The notes under the pieces: model-generated
Databases searched by the model: none
What the model was told of the DNA's origin: nothing
What the model saw: only the letters and a program-made list of their open reading frames with translations
Made by a program: the position numbers and the translations under genes
Source of the DNA: Burkholderiaceae bacterium
Lineage (GTDB): Bacteria; Pseudomonadota; Gammaproteobacteria; Burkholderiales; Burkholderiaceae_C
Direction of reading: 5' to 3'
NCBI GenBank assembly: GCA_031256305.1
Contig: JAIRQU010000130.1
Coordinates: 1 to 7,146, forward strand
DNA: 7,146 bases
In this document: positions 1 to 6,005 of the stretch, in pieces
How the letters are laid out: each line of letters starts with the position of its first letter
How positions within the stretch are numbered: position 1 is the first letter of the stretch

Positions 1-1880
1 TGTACGCCGCTGTAGGGGCAGCGGCGCTCGGCCACATTGGCGCTGAGTTCTTCCCACAGGATCAGTTTTTCGATATCCGAGCGGTGCACGCGCTCCGGGC
101 TGCATTGCAAGATGGCGGAGGCTTCCTGGCGCAGGCGTTCGTTACGCTTTTGATTGGCTGCCTGCCTTCTCTGTGTTTCCTCGCGCTGCTCCTTGTTCTG
201 CTTGAGTTCGCGCGCCACCTCAACAATAATTTCCGTCGGACGGCCATAGCGCTTGATGAGCGCGTTGACCACCACGCGTACCTGGTTCAGGCCAATGTGT
301 ACCGTGGGATTGGCGATCTTGCCGTAGCGTTCCTCGTCATTGCGCGGATTTTCTTTGGGGAAGGCTACGTGACGGCGTAATGCACGACCGTAGTAGGGCA
401 ACTGTTTGAAGGCATAGACAGGTTTGACTTCACCCGTGGACTCAATGACCCGCTCACCCACCCGTTCCACCTCCTCGCTGTCAGGTTCAAACTCAAAGCC
501 CAAGTCACTGTGGTGCGCGAAACTTGCCGCCTGCACCGCCTTGTCGTATGTGCGCAATTGGCCTTGTTCATCAGGCTCTTGCAGGCACGGCAAAATGCGC
601 GCCAGCGCCTCAGCGCTCAGGCTGCCATAGCCTTCGGGCAAGCTGGCATTGGCTAGCGCTTCGGCGCGGGCTTCATCCACGCCAGTCTGGTCTTGCAGCC
701 ACCGCACCAAGCGCTCTTCATTCTCTTCGGTCAGCAGGTGCCTCACGATGTCGTCTTGCCGGGCCTGATCGAACTGTTCCCACGCCACACCGAAGAACTC
801 TGGCTTGGACAGGATCGCGCCAGTGGCGTTGCCCTTGATGTCCTGACGCTTGACATCCTGAAGATTGAATTGCGTCGTGCCCGGCAAGTGCAACAACGTG
901 CAAATCCGGGTGAAGCTCAGTTTGTTCTTGCTGTCCAGTTCGGCGGCCAACTTGTCACGCTGCGCCAGCGTTAAGCTCTGTTCCCGCAAACCCGCGCCCA
1001 GAATATGCAGATGGTTGAGTTCCTGATAGATGCGGAAACGCTGCTGGCTGGGCAGCGCCAGCGGGGCGCGGGGTTTATCGGGCAGCAAGGTGCAGCGCCC
1101 TGGCTTGACGGGTTTGAGCGGGCGCTGGTACAGCAGGCAGCACTTGAGTTCCTCGCGGGCCGTTTCGTTGAACTGCGCCGGGTTGAGTGCGGCCTGCTTG
1201 GTCCAGAGGGCATCGAACTCGGCTTCAATGGCGGCGCGGTCGATATACAGGTCGTAGCTTTTGTCGATGCGGGATTTGCCTTCATCCGTCGCCACGCGTT
1301 CTTGCCGGTAGCGCGCGCGTACCGTGGCGCCCGCCTGATTGCGGCGGCACAGCCATTCGCCCACGGTACGCGGCTTGCCGTCGCGTCCTTGCGGATCGAT
1401 GGCGGCGTGCAGTTGCTTGATGGCCGCCTTGAGCGCGCCACTGTCGTCGTCTTTCTTGTCGGTCTTGCGATTGCTTTTGAAGCCGCGCCGCTGGTTGATG
1501 TGGAACACGGCGCGGGCAAACTCCCCAGGCGTGAGCGCCTGATCCAGCCCCTTGGCGCGCAAGGCATAGGGGTCGAGCCGTTCGAGCGCCTTGCGCGCGG
1601 CCTCATCGGCAGGGAAGAAGCCGTGTATAATCAGCAAACGCATTATGCCCGATTTACGTTTGAGCAACCGATCACGCCGGCGGCGCATCGTCCGCGCAGC
1701 GCGACGTGTCACAGCAAGCGACGAACCATCCTTGGGATTGCGCCCGTCGTTGAAGATGCGCACACCGGCTTTGATGAGGGCTACGGGTTCCGGTTTTTCG
1801 TCGGCATTGTGCCCCAACAAAAACAAAGCCCAACCTAAAGATGTGCTGCCTAAATCAAGTGCGAGTCGGTAGTCCATCAT
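1..1880 (-). CDS. cas9: Cas9 endonuclease, N-terminal part (truncated by window edge)
   Basis: RNA-guided DNA endonuclease of a type II CRISPR-Cas system. The frame stays open from an ATG-ATG start at 1880 to the window edge, 626 full codons. RuvC-I is at residues 5-18 (RLALDLGSTSLGWA, catalytic Asp9). The arginine-rich bridge helix is about residues 59-76 (RRAARTMRRRRDRLLKRK). A recognition-lobe signature GEFARAVFHINQRRGFKSN follows near residue 120, then QRPLKPVKPGRC and RAPLALPS. RuvC-II is EIIVEVARELK with catalytic Glu554. HNH begins at about residue 621 (CPYSGV), so the HNH histidine, RuvC-III and PAM-interacting domain lie outside. Spacing to HNH is somewhat longer than in Neisseria Cas9, which suggests a protein of over 1,000 residues. 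The domain style and single divergent tracrRNA favour II-C, but without cas1/cas2 this is inference. No good Shine-Dalgarno precedes the start. No premature stop is seen. Confidence 0.96.
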   Translation of the reverse strand, partial: MMDYRLALDLGSTSLGWALFLLGHNADEKPEPVALIKAGVRIFNDGRNPKDGSSLAVTRRAARTMRRRRDRLLKRKSGIMRLLIIHGFFPADEAARKALERLDPYALRAKGLDQALTPGEFARAVFHINQRRGFKSNRKTDKKDDDSGALKAAIKQLHAAIDPQGRDGKPRTVGEWLCRRNQAGATVRARYRQERVATDEGKSRIDKSYDLYIDRAAIEAEFDALWTKQAALNPAQFNETAREELKCCLLYQRPLKPVKPGRCTLLPDKPRAPLALPSQQRFRIYQELNHLHILGAGLREQSLTLAQRDKLAAELDSKNKLSFTRICTLLHLPGTTQFNLQDVKRQDIKGNATGAILSKPEFFGVAWEQFDQARQDDIVRHLLTEENEERLVRWLQDQTGVDEARAEALANASLPEGYGSLSAEALARILPCLQEPDEQGQLRTYDKAVQAASFAHHSDLGFEFEPDSEEVERVGERVIESTGEVKPVYAFKQLPYYGRALRRHVAFPKENPRNDEERYGKIANPTVHIGLNQVRVVVNALIKRYGRPTEIIVEVARELKQNKEQREETQRRQAANQKRNERLRQEASAILQCSPERVHRSDIEKLILWEELSANVAERRCPYSGV

Positions 1881-1885
1881 GCAAT

Positions 1886-1953
1886 CTTATACACATCGTG
1901 CATAATTTGAAATTGCGCGTAGTCGGTAAAATTAAAAAGAGTGTGTGTCACAC
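1886..1953 (-). promoter_or_regulatory. cas9 proximal upstream region with weak promoter-like box and hairpin plus T-tract
   Basis: Read on the minus strand toward cas9, a short hairpin (GTGTG-ACA-CACAC, 1953-1941) is followed by TCTTTTTAATTTT. This resembles a weak intrinsic terminator or attenuator in the cas9 leader. Nearer the gene, TATAAG (1891-1886) could be a -10 box with TTTCAA 15 bp upstream, but it would put the start site almost on the ATG, and the spacing is short. No convincing cas9 promoter can be fixed. The leader may begin farther right, near 2090. Confidence 0.25.
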
Positions 1954-2010
1954 GCGTCCGCGTCGCGCACGCGCGATAGACCCAGAGGGAGATATCCTTA
2001 CCGCGAGTAG

Positions 2011-2035
2011 CTGTCGGTTTTGACAAAACCGATAG
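2011..2035. repeat. Near-perfect 11-bp inverted repeat in the cas9-tracr intergenic region
   Basis: CTGTCGGTTTT and AAAACCGATAG flank a 3-base GAC centre. All 11 positions pair if one G-T wobble is allowed, and the inner eight (TCGGTTTT/AAAACCGA) are exact. There is no T-tract on either side, so it does not look like a terminator. It could be an operator for a dimeric regulator, or a hairpin in a cas9 leader RNA if cas9 is transcribed from near 2090. Confidence 0.5.
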
Positions 2036-2061
2036 GTGGCATGCAGCAATGTTACAAAAAT

Positions 2062-2090
2062 GCAACATTTTTTGGTGCTCATGTTATATT
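2062..2090 (+). promoter_or_regulatory. Candidate extended -10 promoter for a long tracr transcript
   Basis: TGT followed by TATATT (TATATT at 2085-2090) fits an extended -10 (TGn-TATAAT, one mismatch). The -35 position 17 bp upstream holds GCAACA, which matches only the last three bases of the consensus. Initiation would fall near 2097. Transcription would run rightward through a small ORF, the repeat-like element and the tracrRNA to the terminator near 2420. On the opposite strand the same bases give TATAAC (2088-2083), a possible -10 toward cas9 without a recognisable -35, so the site may serve either direction or both. Confidence 0.4.
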
Positions 2091-2093
2091 TTG

Positions 2094-2106
2094 TACATAA
2101 ACCCCA
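2094..2106 (-). other. Putative self-target site of the tracr-L-like guide (13-nt seed match)
   Basis: The minus strand here reads TGGGGTTTATGTA, identical to bases 2254-2266, which lie directly 5' of the repeat-like element at 2267. In Cas9 guides the 3' end of the spacer is the seed, and the match stops at the repeat boundary as a seed match should. On the minus strand the 3' flank (PAM side) is CAAAATAT. Outside these 13 bases the two sequences match only at scattered positions. A Cas9 complex here would cover the -10 candidates at 2083-2090. A plain RNA stem between the two segments is the alternative reading. Confidence 0.6.
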
Positions 2107-2156
2107 AAGAGATGGTATGCTGCTATCTATGTTCAACTGCTGAGGGAGGAATCCAC

Positions 2157-2234
2157 ATGTACCGTTTCTCCCCGCGCTCTCATATGGTAAGGAGGCGACC
2201 ATCCGTACTCCAAAAACCTACAGAACCTAATTGA
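2157..2234 (+). CDS. Possible 25-residue leader peptide with strong Shine-Dalgarno
   Basis: An ATG at 2157 is preceded by GGGAGGA (2144-2150) at good spacing and opens a 25-codon frame ending at TGA 2232-2234. The peptide starts MYRFSPRSHMVRRRP and is basic, with no membrane segment or motif I recognise. The same frame can be extended to an ATG at 2112 (40 codons), but the ribosome-binding site decides for 2157. A second perfect Shine-Dalgarno, TAAGGAGG (2188-2195), lies inside the frame and is followed at 2201 by ATC rather than ATG. The ORF lies within the predicted long tracr transcript and ends 19 bp before the guide-like 13-mer. It may be a leader peptide, a relic or chance; no function is claimed. 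Confidence 0.3.
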   Translation: MYRFSPRSHMVRRRPSVLQKPTEPN

Positions 2235-2266
2235 ATTGAAGACTCAGTTTGAATGGGGTTTATGTA

Positions 2267-2304
2267 GTTCCGGCCAGAGCGCATCTTTCAATCGAGAGTA
2301 CAAT
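2267..2304 (+). repeat. Lone degenerate CRISPR-repeat-like element
   Basis: It begins GTTCCGGCC and ends TACAAT, resembling II-C repeats that start GTT and end in a -10-like TACAAT (as in Neisseria). Its first 28 nt pair with the anti-repeat downstream: 2267-2269 with 2346-2348, and 2271-2294 with 2320-2343. The second block has only two mismatches and two G-U pairs in 24 positions. The lost pairs and the diverged 3' part suggest a degenerate copy rather than an active array repeat. No second copy and no spacers are seen in the window. Confidence 0.6.
2299..2304 (+). promoter_or_regulatory. Candidate -10 box for short tracrRNA
   Basis: TACAAT at the 3' end of the repeat-like element would place a start near 2311, just upstream of the anti-repeat, and give a tracrRNA of about 110 nt, a normal size. 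There is no convincing -35 (AGAGCG at the 17-bp position) and no TGn extension, so it is weak on its own. Its position, copying repeat-borne promoters known in Neisseria type II-C arrays, is the main support. Confidence 0.35.
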
Positions 2305-2310
2305 AGCTGC

Positions 2311-2421
2311 ACAGTCTAACGATTGGGAAATGCGCTCTAGCCGTTAACAAGCGGATGCTTGCAAAAGCTAGATGCACCAAATGAAGAGCCGGGCACGGTA
2401 CGTCCTCCCGGCTCTTGCTTT
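2311..2421 (+). ncRNA. tracrRNA of the type II CRISPR-Cas system
   Basis: Trans-activating RNA that pairs with the CRISPR repeat part of pre-crRNA and anchors it in Cas9. The anti-repeat is 2320-2348, from CGATTGGG to GTTAAC. Directly after it comes a nexus-like hairpin, CAAGC-GGAT-GCTTG (2348-2361), then a single-stranded linker CAAAAGCTAGATGCACC, then the terminator hairpin. This order of anti-repeat, small nexus stem and terminal hairpin is the usual tracrRNA layout, and a position divergent from and upstream of cas9 is common in II-C loci. The 5' end is estimated from the TACAAT box. The array repeat off-window should be complementary to 2320-2348 and begin with GTT. Confidence 0.8.
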
Positions 2422-2423
2422 TG
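2384..2423 (+). terminator. Intrinsic terminator of the tracrRNA
   Basis: A ten-base-pair stem, AAGAGCCGGG (2384-2393) with CCCGGCTCTT (2407-2416), has a 13-nt loop that can close further by ACG/CGT. It is followed by the U-rich stretch GCTTTTGT. It doubles as the 3' hairpin of the tracrRNA. The U-rich tail abuts the next TACAAT box. Confidence 0.8.
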
Positions 2424-2429
2424 TACAAT
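2424..2429 (+). promoter_or_regulatory. Candidate -10 box for the ahcY-metF transcript
   Basis: TACAAT lies 11 bp upstream of the first base of the riboswitch P1 stem, so a start near 2436 would give an RNA beginning right at the aptamer. The -35 position falls inside the tracrRNA terminator hairpin and has no good match. If it is real, the CRISPR terminator and the housekeeping promoter overlap. Confidence 0.35.
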
Positions 2430-2440
2430 CATTGCCTCTT

Positions 2441-2538
2441 CCGAGGAGCGTTGCAGCGCCTTGTCCCAGCGCGATCTTCATCGCGTGTTCTGGCGGCTGG
2501 CGCGAGGCTCGGATTTTCATTTTTTGCAACGACGCTCA
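2441..2538 (+). promoter_or_regulatory. SAH riboswitch (ahcY RNA motif)
   Basis: This aptamer binds S-adenosylhomocysteine and activates genes that remove it. Conserved blocks are visible: CCGAGGAGCGTTGCAGCG at the 5' end, GAGGCTCGG in the middle and CAACGACGCTCA at the 3' end. P1 is CCGAG (2441-2445) with CTCGG (2508-2512). P2 includes GCGCC (2456-2460) with GGCGC (2499-2503). An extra apical arm is CGCGAT-CTTC-ATCGCG (2470-2485), flanked by CCAG/CTGG. The pseudoknot pairs GAGCG (2446-2450) with CGCTC (2533-2537), possibly extended by TTGC (2451-2454) with GCAA (2526-2529). It sits about 70 bp upstream of the ahcY start, as expected for the family. I cannot assign the expression platform, but no terminator is seen between it and the gene, so control at ribosome access is likely. 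Confidence 0.92.
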
Positions 2539-2609
2539 GTGGCCGCTTGCGGGGCTGGCGTGGTGGGCACGCTTGCGCGCGCACGGCTCGACTTTTGGAG
2601 CATTGCACC

Positions 2610-4046
<1,437 letters not shown>

Positions 4047-4072
4047 CCGGCTCAACGTCTGGAGGACGCACG

Positions 4073-4906
4073 ATGGCGCTGCCCGTTCCCATCAGCTTTG
4101 AATTCTTTCCGCCCAAGTCGCCCGAAGGCGCGCAAAAACTGCGTGCCGCGCGCGCGCGCCTGTATGCCGCGGGGCCGCAGTTCTGCTCGGTGACTTACGG
4201 CGCGGGCGGCTCGACGCAGGCGGGCACCTTCGACACGGTACGCGAGATTCAGGCCGAAGGCATGGCCGCGGCCAGCCATATTTCCTGCATCGGCGCCACG
4301 CGCGCGGCGATACGCGCGCATCTGGCCGCGCTGCGCGGCATGGGCGTGCGGCATTTGGTGGCGCTGCGCGGCGATCTGCCCAGCGGCTACGGGCTGGGCG
4401 GGGAGTTCCAATACGCCAGCGAGCTGGTCGCCTTCATCCGCGCCGAAACCGGGCGGCACTTTCACATCGAGGTGGCGGGCTACCCCGAAATGCACCCGCA
4501 GGCGCGCGGCCCGCAAGAGGATTTGCGCGCTTTCGCGGACAAGGTGCGCGCCGGGGCCGATTCAGTCATCACGCAATACTTCTTCAACGCCGACGCCTAT
4601 TTCCGCTTTGTCGAGGATGCGCGCGCGCTAGGCGTGCAAGCGCCTATCGCGCCGGGCATCATGCCGATCACCAACGCCGTGCAATTGCTGCGCTTTTCAG
4701 ACGCCTGCGGCGCCGAAATTCCGCGCTGGCTGCGCCTGCGGCTGCAAGCGCTGCAAGACGATGCGCCGTCCATCCAGTCTTTCGGCCTGGACGTGGTGGC
4801 CGCGCTGTGCCGGCGTTTGCTTGAAGGCGGCGCGCCGGGGCTGCACTTCTACACGCTCAACCAGGCCGCGCCGGTACTGGCGTTGTGCCAGCGGCTGGGC
4901 GTTTGA
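4073..4906 (+). CDS. metF: 5,10-methylenetetrahydrofolate reductase
   Basis: FAD enzyme reducing 5,10-methylene-THF to 5-methyl-THF, the methyl donor for methionine synthase. It has 277 residues, close to E. coli MetF. Motifs are FEFFPPK at 9-15 (Glu10 corresponds to catalytic Glu28 of E. coli), SVTYGAGGS, LVALRGD, AGYPEMHPQA, ITQYFFNADAYFRFVE, and PIAPGIMPITN. The start at 4073 is preceded by GGAGG (4061-4065) at good spacing. An in-frame ATG at 4043 overlaps the end of ahcY and lacks that site. It follows ahcY closely with no terminator, so both are probably read from one SAH-responsive transcript: homocysteine released by AhcY is remethylated with the methyl group MetF prepares. Confidence 0.97.
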   Translation: MALPVPISFEFFPPKSPEGAQKLRAARARLYAAGPQFCSVTYGAGGSTQAGTFDTVREIQAEGMAAASHISCIGATRAAIRAHLAALRGMGVRHLVALRGDLPSGYGLGGEFQYASELVAFIRAETGRHFHIEVAGYPEMHPQARGPQEDLRAFADKVRAGADSVITQYFFNADAYFRFVEDARALGVQAPIAPGIMPITNAVQLLRFSDACGAEIPRWLRLRLQALQDDAPSIQSFGLDVVAALCRRLLEGGAPGLHFYTLNQAAPVLALCQRLGV

Positions 4907-4931
4907 CGCATGGCCCGGCACCATGCGTTTA
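4905..4931 (+). terminator. Terminator of the ahcY-metF operon
   Basis: ACGCATGG (4906-4913) pairs perfectly with CCATGCGT (4921-4928) around a 7-nt loop, and TTACTT follows. The stem begins at the last base of the metF stop codon. The U-tract is short, so termination may be partial. Confidence 0.6.
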
Positions 4932-4979
4932 CTTGCTCCATCGCCCGATTTTCCGCCGCGCCCATTCGCGCCGCGCGGA

Positions 4980-5001
4980 CATGGCACGCTCCATGGCACG
5001 C
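4980..5001. repeat. Tandem CATGGCACGC direct repeat, 12-bp period
   Basis: CATGGCACGC occurs at 4980-4989 and again at 4992-5001, separated by two bases. It lies in the 228-bp spacer between metF and the bactofilin gene. No function is apparent. The same spacer also holds GTTACGAT twice (5033-5040 and 5067-5074). Confidence 0.6.
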
Positions 5002-5061
5002 CCGCCTAACGGCGGACTGAAAAAGCGGCGCTGTTACGATTAGTAATACAGGGTGTCCCAT

Positions 5062-5091
5062 TTGCCGTTACGATGTTCCCCGGTCAATAAT
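5062..5091 (+). promoter_or_regulatory. Weak promoter candidate for the bactofilin gene
   Basis: TTGCCG (5062-5067) and AATAAT (5086-5091) are 18 bp apart and would start transcription about 35 bp before the gene. One copy of the GTTACGAT direct repeat overlaps the spacer. The match is modest. Confidence 0.3.
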
Positions 5092-5134
5092 CCTTGGCCT
5101 TTATTTCAATCCGCAACCCAGTAGGAGTATTTTC

Positions 5135-5716
5135 ATGGCATTGCAAGGACCTTTCTTTGGCAAACGCGATAGCGATCAGCCTCTGACATCACCTCCGCGT
5201 CCCTCAAACAACGGGCCGTTTACCACCGCATCCCACCCCGTTCCGCCGGCTGCGGCGCCCGCGCCCACACCTAACCCGGTCAGCGCGCAATCACTGGGGA
5301 TTCCCTCGTCCTCGGTCGATCCCATGGGGTCGTCTGCCTCGTCATCCAACAACAACAGCGCCAAGCTTATCGTCGGCCCCAACATCAAACTCAAGGGCGT
5401 GGAGATTGCCGACTGCGACACGCTGGTGATTGAAGGCACGGTGGAAGCCACGGTCAATTCGCGCGTGCTCCAGATTGCCGAGCCGGGCGCCTACAAAGGC
5501 TCGGCGGAAATTGATATTGCCGAAGTGCGCGGCGCGTTCAACGGCAACCTGACGGCGCGGCAAAAGCTGGTGATCTTTGCCTCTGGCAAGGTTTCCGGCA
5601 AGATCCGCTACGGCAAGATCGTGATCGAAGAAGGCGGCCAGATTTCCGGCGAAGTCACCATGGACGCCAGCGACAAAAAGCCCGGCGCGAGTGATCCGGC
5701 CCCCAAGGCGGCCTGA
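5135..5716 (+). CDS. Bactofilin family protein
   Basis: Small polymer-forming cytoskeletal protein; bactofilins assemble without nucleotide into filaments or membrane-associated patches and help in cell shape, polarity or envelope work. The 193 residues divide into a disordered N-terminal tail rich in Pro, Ser and Asn (about 1-75), a right-handed beta-helix core (about 76-176) and a short charged, Ala-rich tail. The core shows the repeating pattern of the family: LIVGPNIKLKGVEI, LVIEGTVEATV, GSAEIDIAEVRGAFNGNLTA, LVIFASGKVSGKIRYGKIVIEEGGQISGEV. There is no signal peptide or membrane segment, as expected for a cytoplasmic protein. The start at 5135 has AGGAG (5123-5127) upstream. It appears to be monocistronic between metF and gstA. 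The precise cellular role cannot be told from sequence. Confidence 0.92.
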   Translation: MALQGPFFGKRDSDQPLTSPPRPSNNGPFTTASHPVPPAAAPAPTPNPVSAQSLGIPSSSVDPMGSSASSSNNNSAKLIVGPNIKLKGVEIADCDTLVIEGTVEATVNSRVLQIAEPGAYKGSAEIDIAEVRGAFNGNLTARQKLVIFASGKVSGKIRYGKIVIEEGGQISGEVTMDASDKKPGASDPAPKAA

Positions 5717-5744
5717 TCGTTGCCGTGATTTGTTCATGCGCGCG

Positions 5745-5768
5745 CGGCGGCAACATCGCTTGCCGCCG
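5745..5768 (+). terminator. GC-rich hairpin after the bactofilin gene, possible terminator
   Basis: CGGCGGCAA (5745-5753) and TTGCCGCCG (5760-5768) form a perfect 9-bp stem with a 6-nt loop, about 30 bp after the stop codon. There is no U-tract, so it may act only as a 3'-end stabiliser or a weak terminator. Confidence 0.35.
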
Positions 5769-5807
5769 TGGCCGTGGATAAATAGTCTAGGAGCGGAGCC
5801 TTTGGCA

Positions 5808-5830
5808 GCCAAGCGCGCTAACGCGCTGGC
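5808..5830 (+). repeat. Hairpin in the bactofilin-gstA spacer
   Basis: GCC-A-AGCGCG (5808-5817) pairs with CGCGCT-GGC (5822-5830), nine pairs with one bulged A and a CTAA loop. It is the second strong hairpin in the 289-bp gene-free spacer 5717-6005. I see no ORF with coding character there. Confidence 0.4.
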
Positions 5831-5935
5831 ATCCGCATTCAATTGCGCCGGTAGTCAGGATTGGAGCGTGGGCCGCGCAGTTGGGCGCGCCATGTCCTGT
5901 CCAGCGGTGCAGGCATCGGTTGTGCTCGGCGGCAA

Positions 5936-5967
5936 AGCGTTACTGTTTCTGTTACGCTGAATATCCT
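5936..5967 (+). promoter_or_regulatory. Candidate gstA promoter with an imperfect inverted repeat
   Basis: TTACTG (5940-5945) and TATCCT (5962-5967) are 16 bp apart and could be -35 and -10 boxes. AGCGTTAC (5936-5943) and GTTACGCT (5951-5958) form an inverted repeat with one mismatch over the -35 and spacer, a possible operator. A hairpin GCGCCG-TCATTG-CGGCGC (5980-5997) lies just before the gstA start. Confidence 0.28.
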
Positions 5968-6005
5968 TATCAACCTTATGCGCCGTCATTGCGGCGCTGA
6001 TTACC

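Larger units (their letters stand above)
2097..2421 (+). ncRNA. Predicted long-form tracrRNA (tracr-L-like natural single guide)
   Basis: If transcription starts at the candidate promoter near 2090 and ends at the terminator after 2415, the RNA is about 325 nt. It would contain, in order, an unstructured or translated 5' part, a guide-like segment ending at 2266, a repeat-like arm (2267-2294), a 25-nt loop, the anti-repeat (2320-2348) and the tracr tail. The repeat and anti-repeat fold on each other, so no separate crRNA would be needed. The S. pyogenes tracr-L works this way and uses an 11-nt match to repress the cas promoter. Here the 13-nt match points to the region at 2094-2106. Start site, processing and function are inference from sequence. 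Confidence 0.5.

Noticed and set aside
971..1606. Minus-strand open frame of 211 codons inside the cas9 region
   Set aside because: It is a shifted frame over cas9 with low-complexity Ser/Arg/Pro/Ala composition and no family motif; the Cas9 frame explains this DNA.
1005..1838. Plus-strand open frame of 277 codons antisense to cas9
   Set aside because: Antisense shadow of a GC-rich gene; the opposite strand has clear RuvC and bridge-helix motifs.
2048..2073. AATGTT...AACATT followed by six T as an intrinsic terminator on the + strand
   Set aside because: The stem is only 6 bp and AT-only apart from one G-C pair, and no + strand gene ends before it, so it is more likely part of the AT-rich promoter region.
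2267..2348. A CRISPR array
   Set aside because: Only one repeat-like arm and its complementary anti-repeat are present; there are no regularly spaced direct repeats anywhere in the window.
2415..2609. Upstream extension of ahcY to an earlier ATG
   Set aside because: The stretch is the SAH riboswitch, and only the ATG at 2610 has both the Shine-Dalgarno and the family N-terminus.
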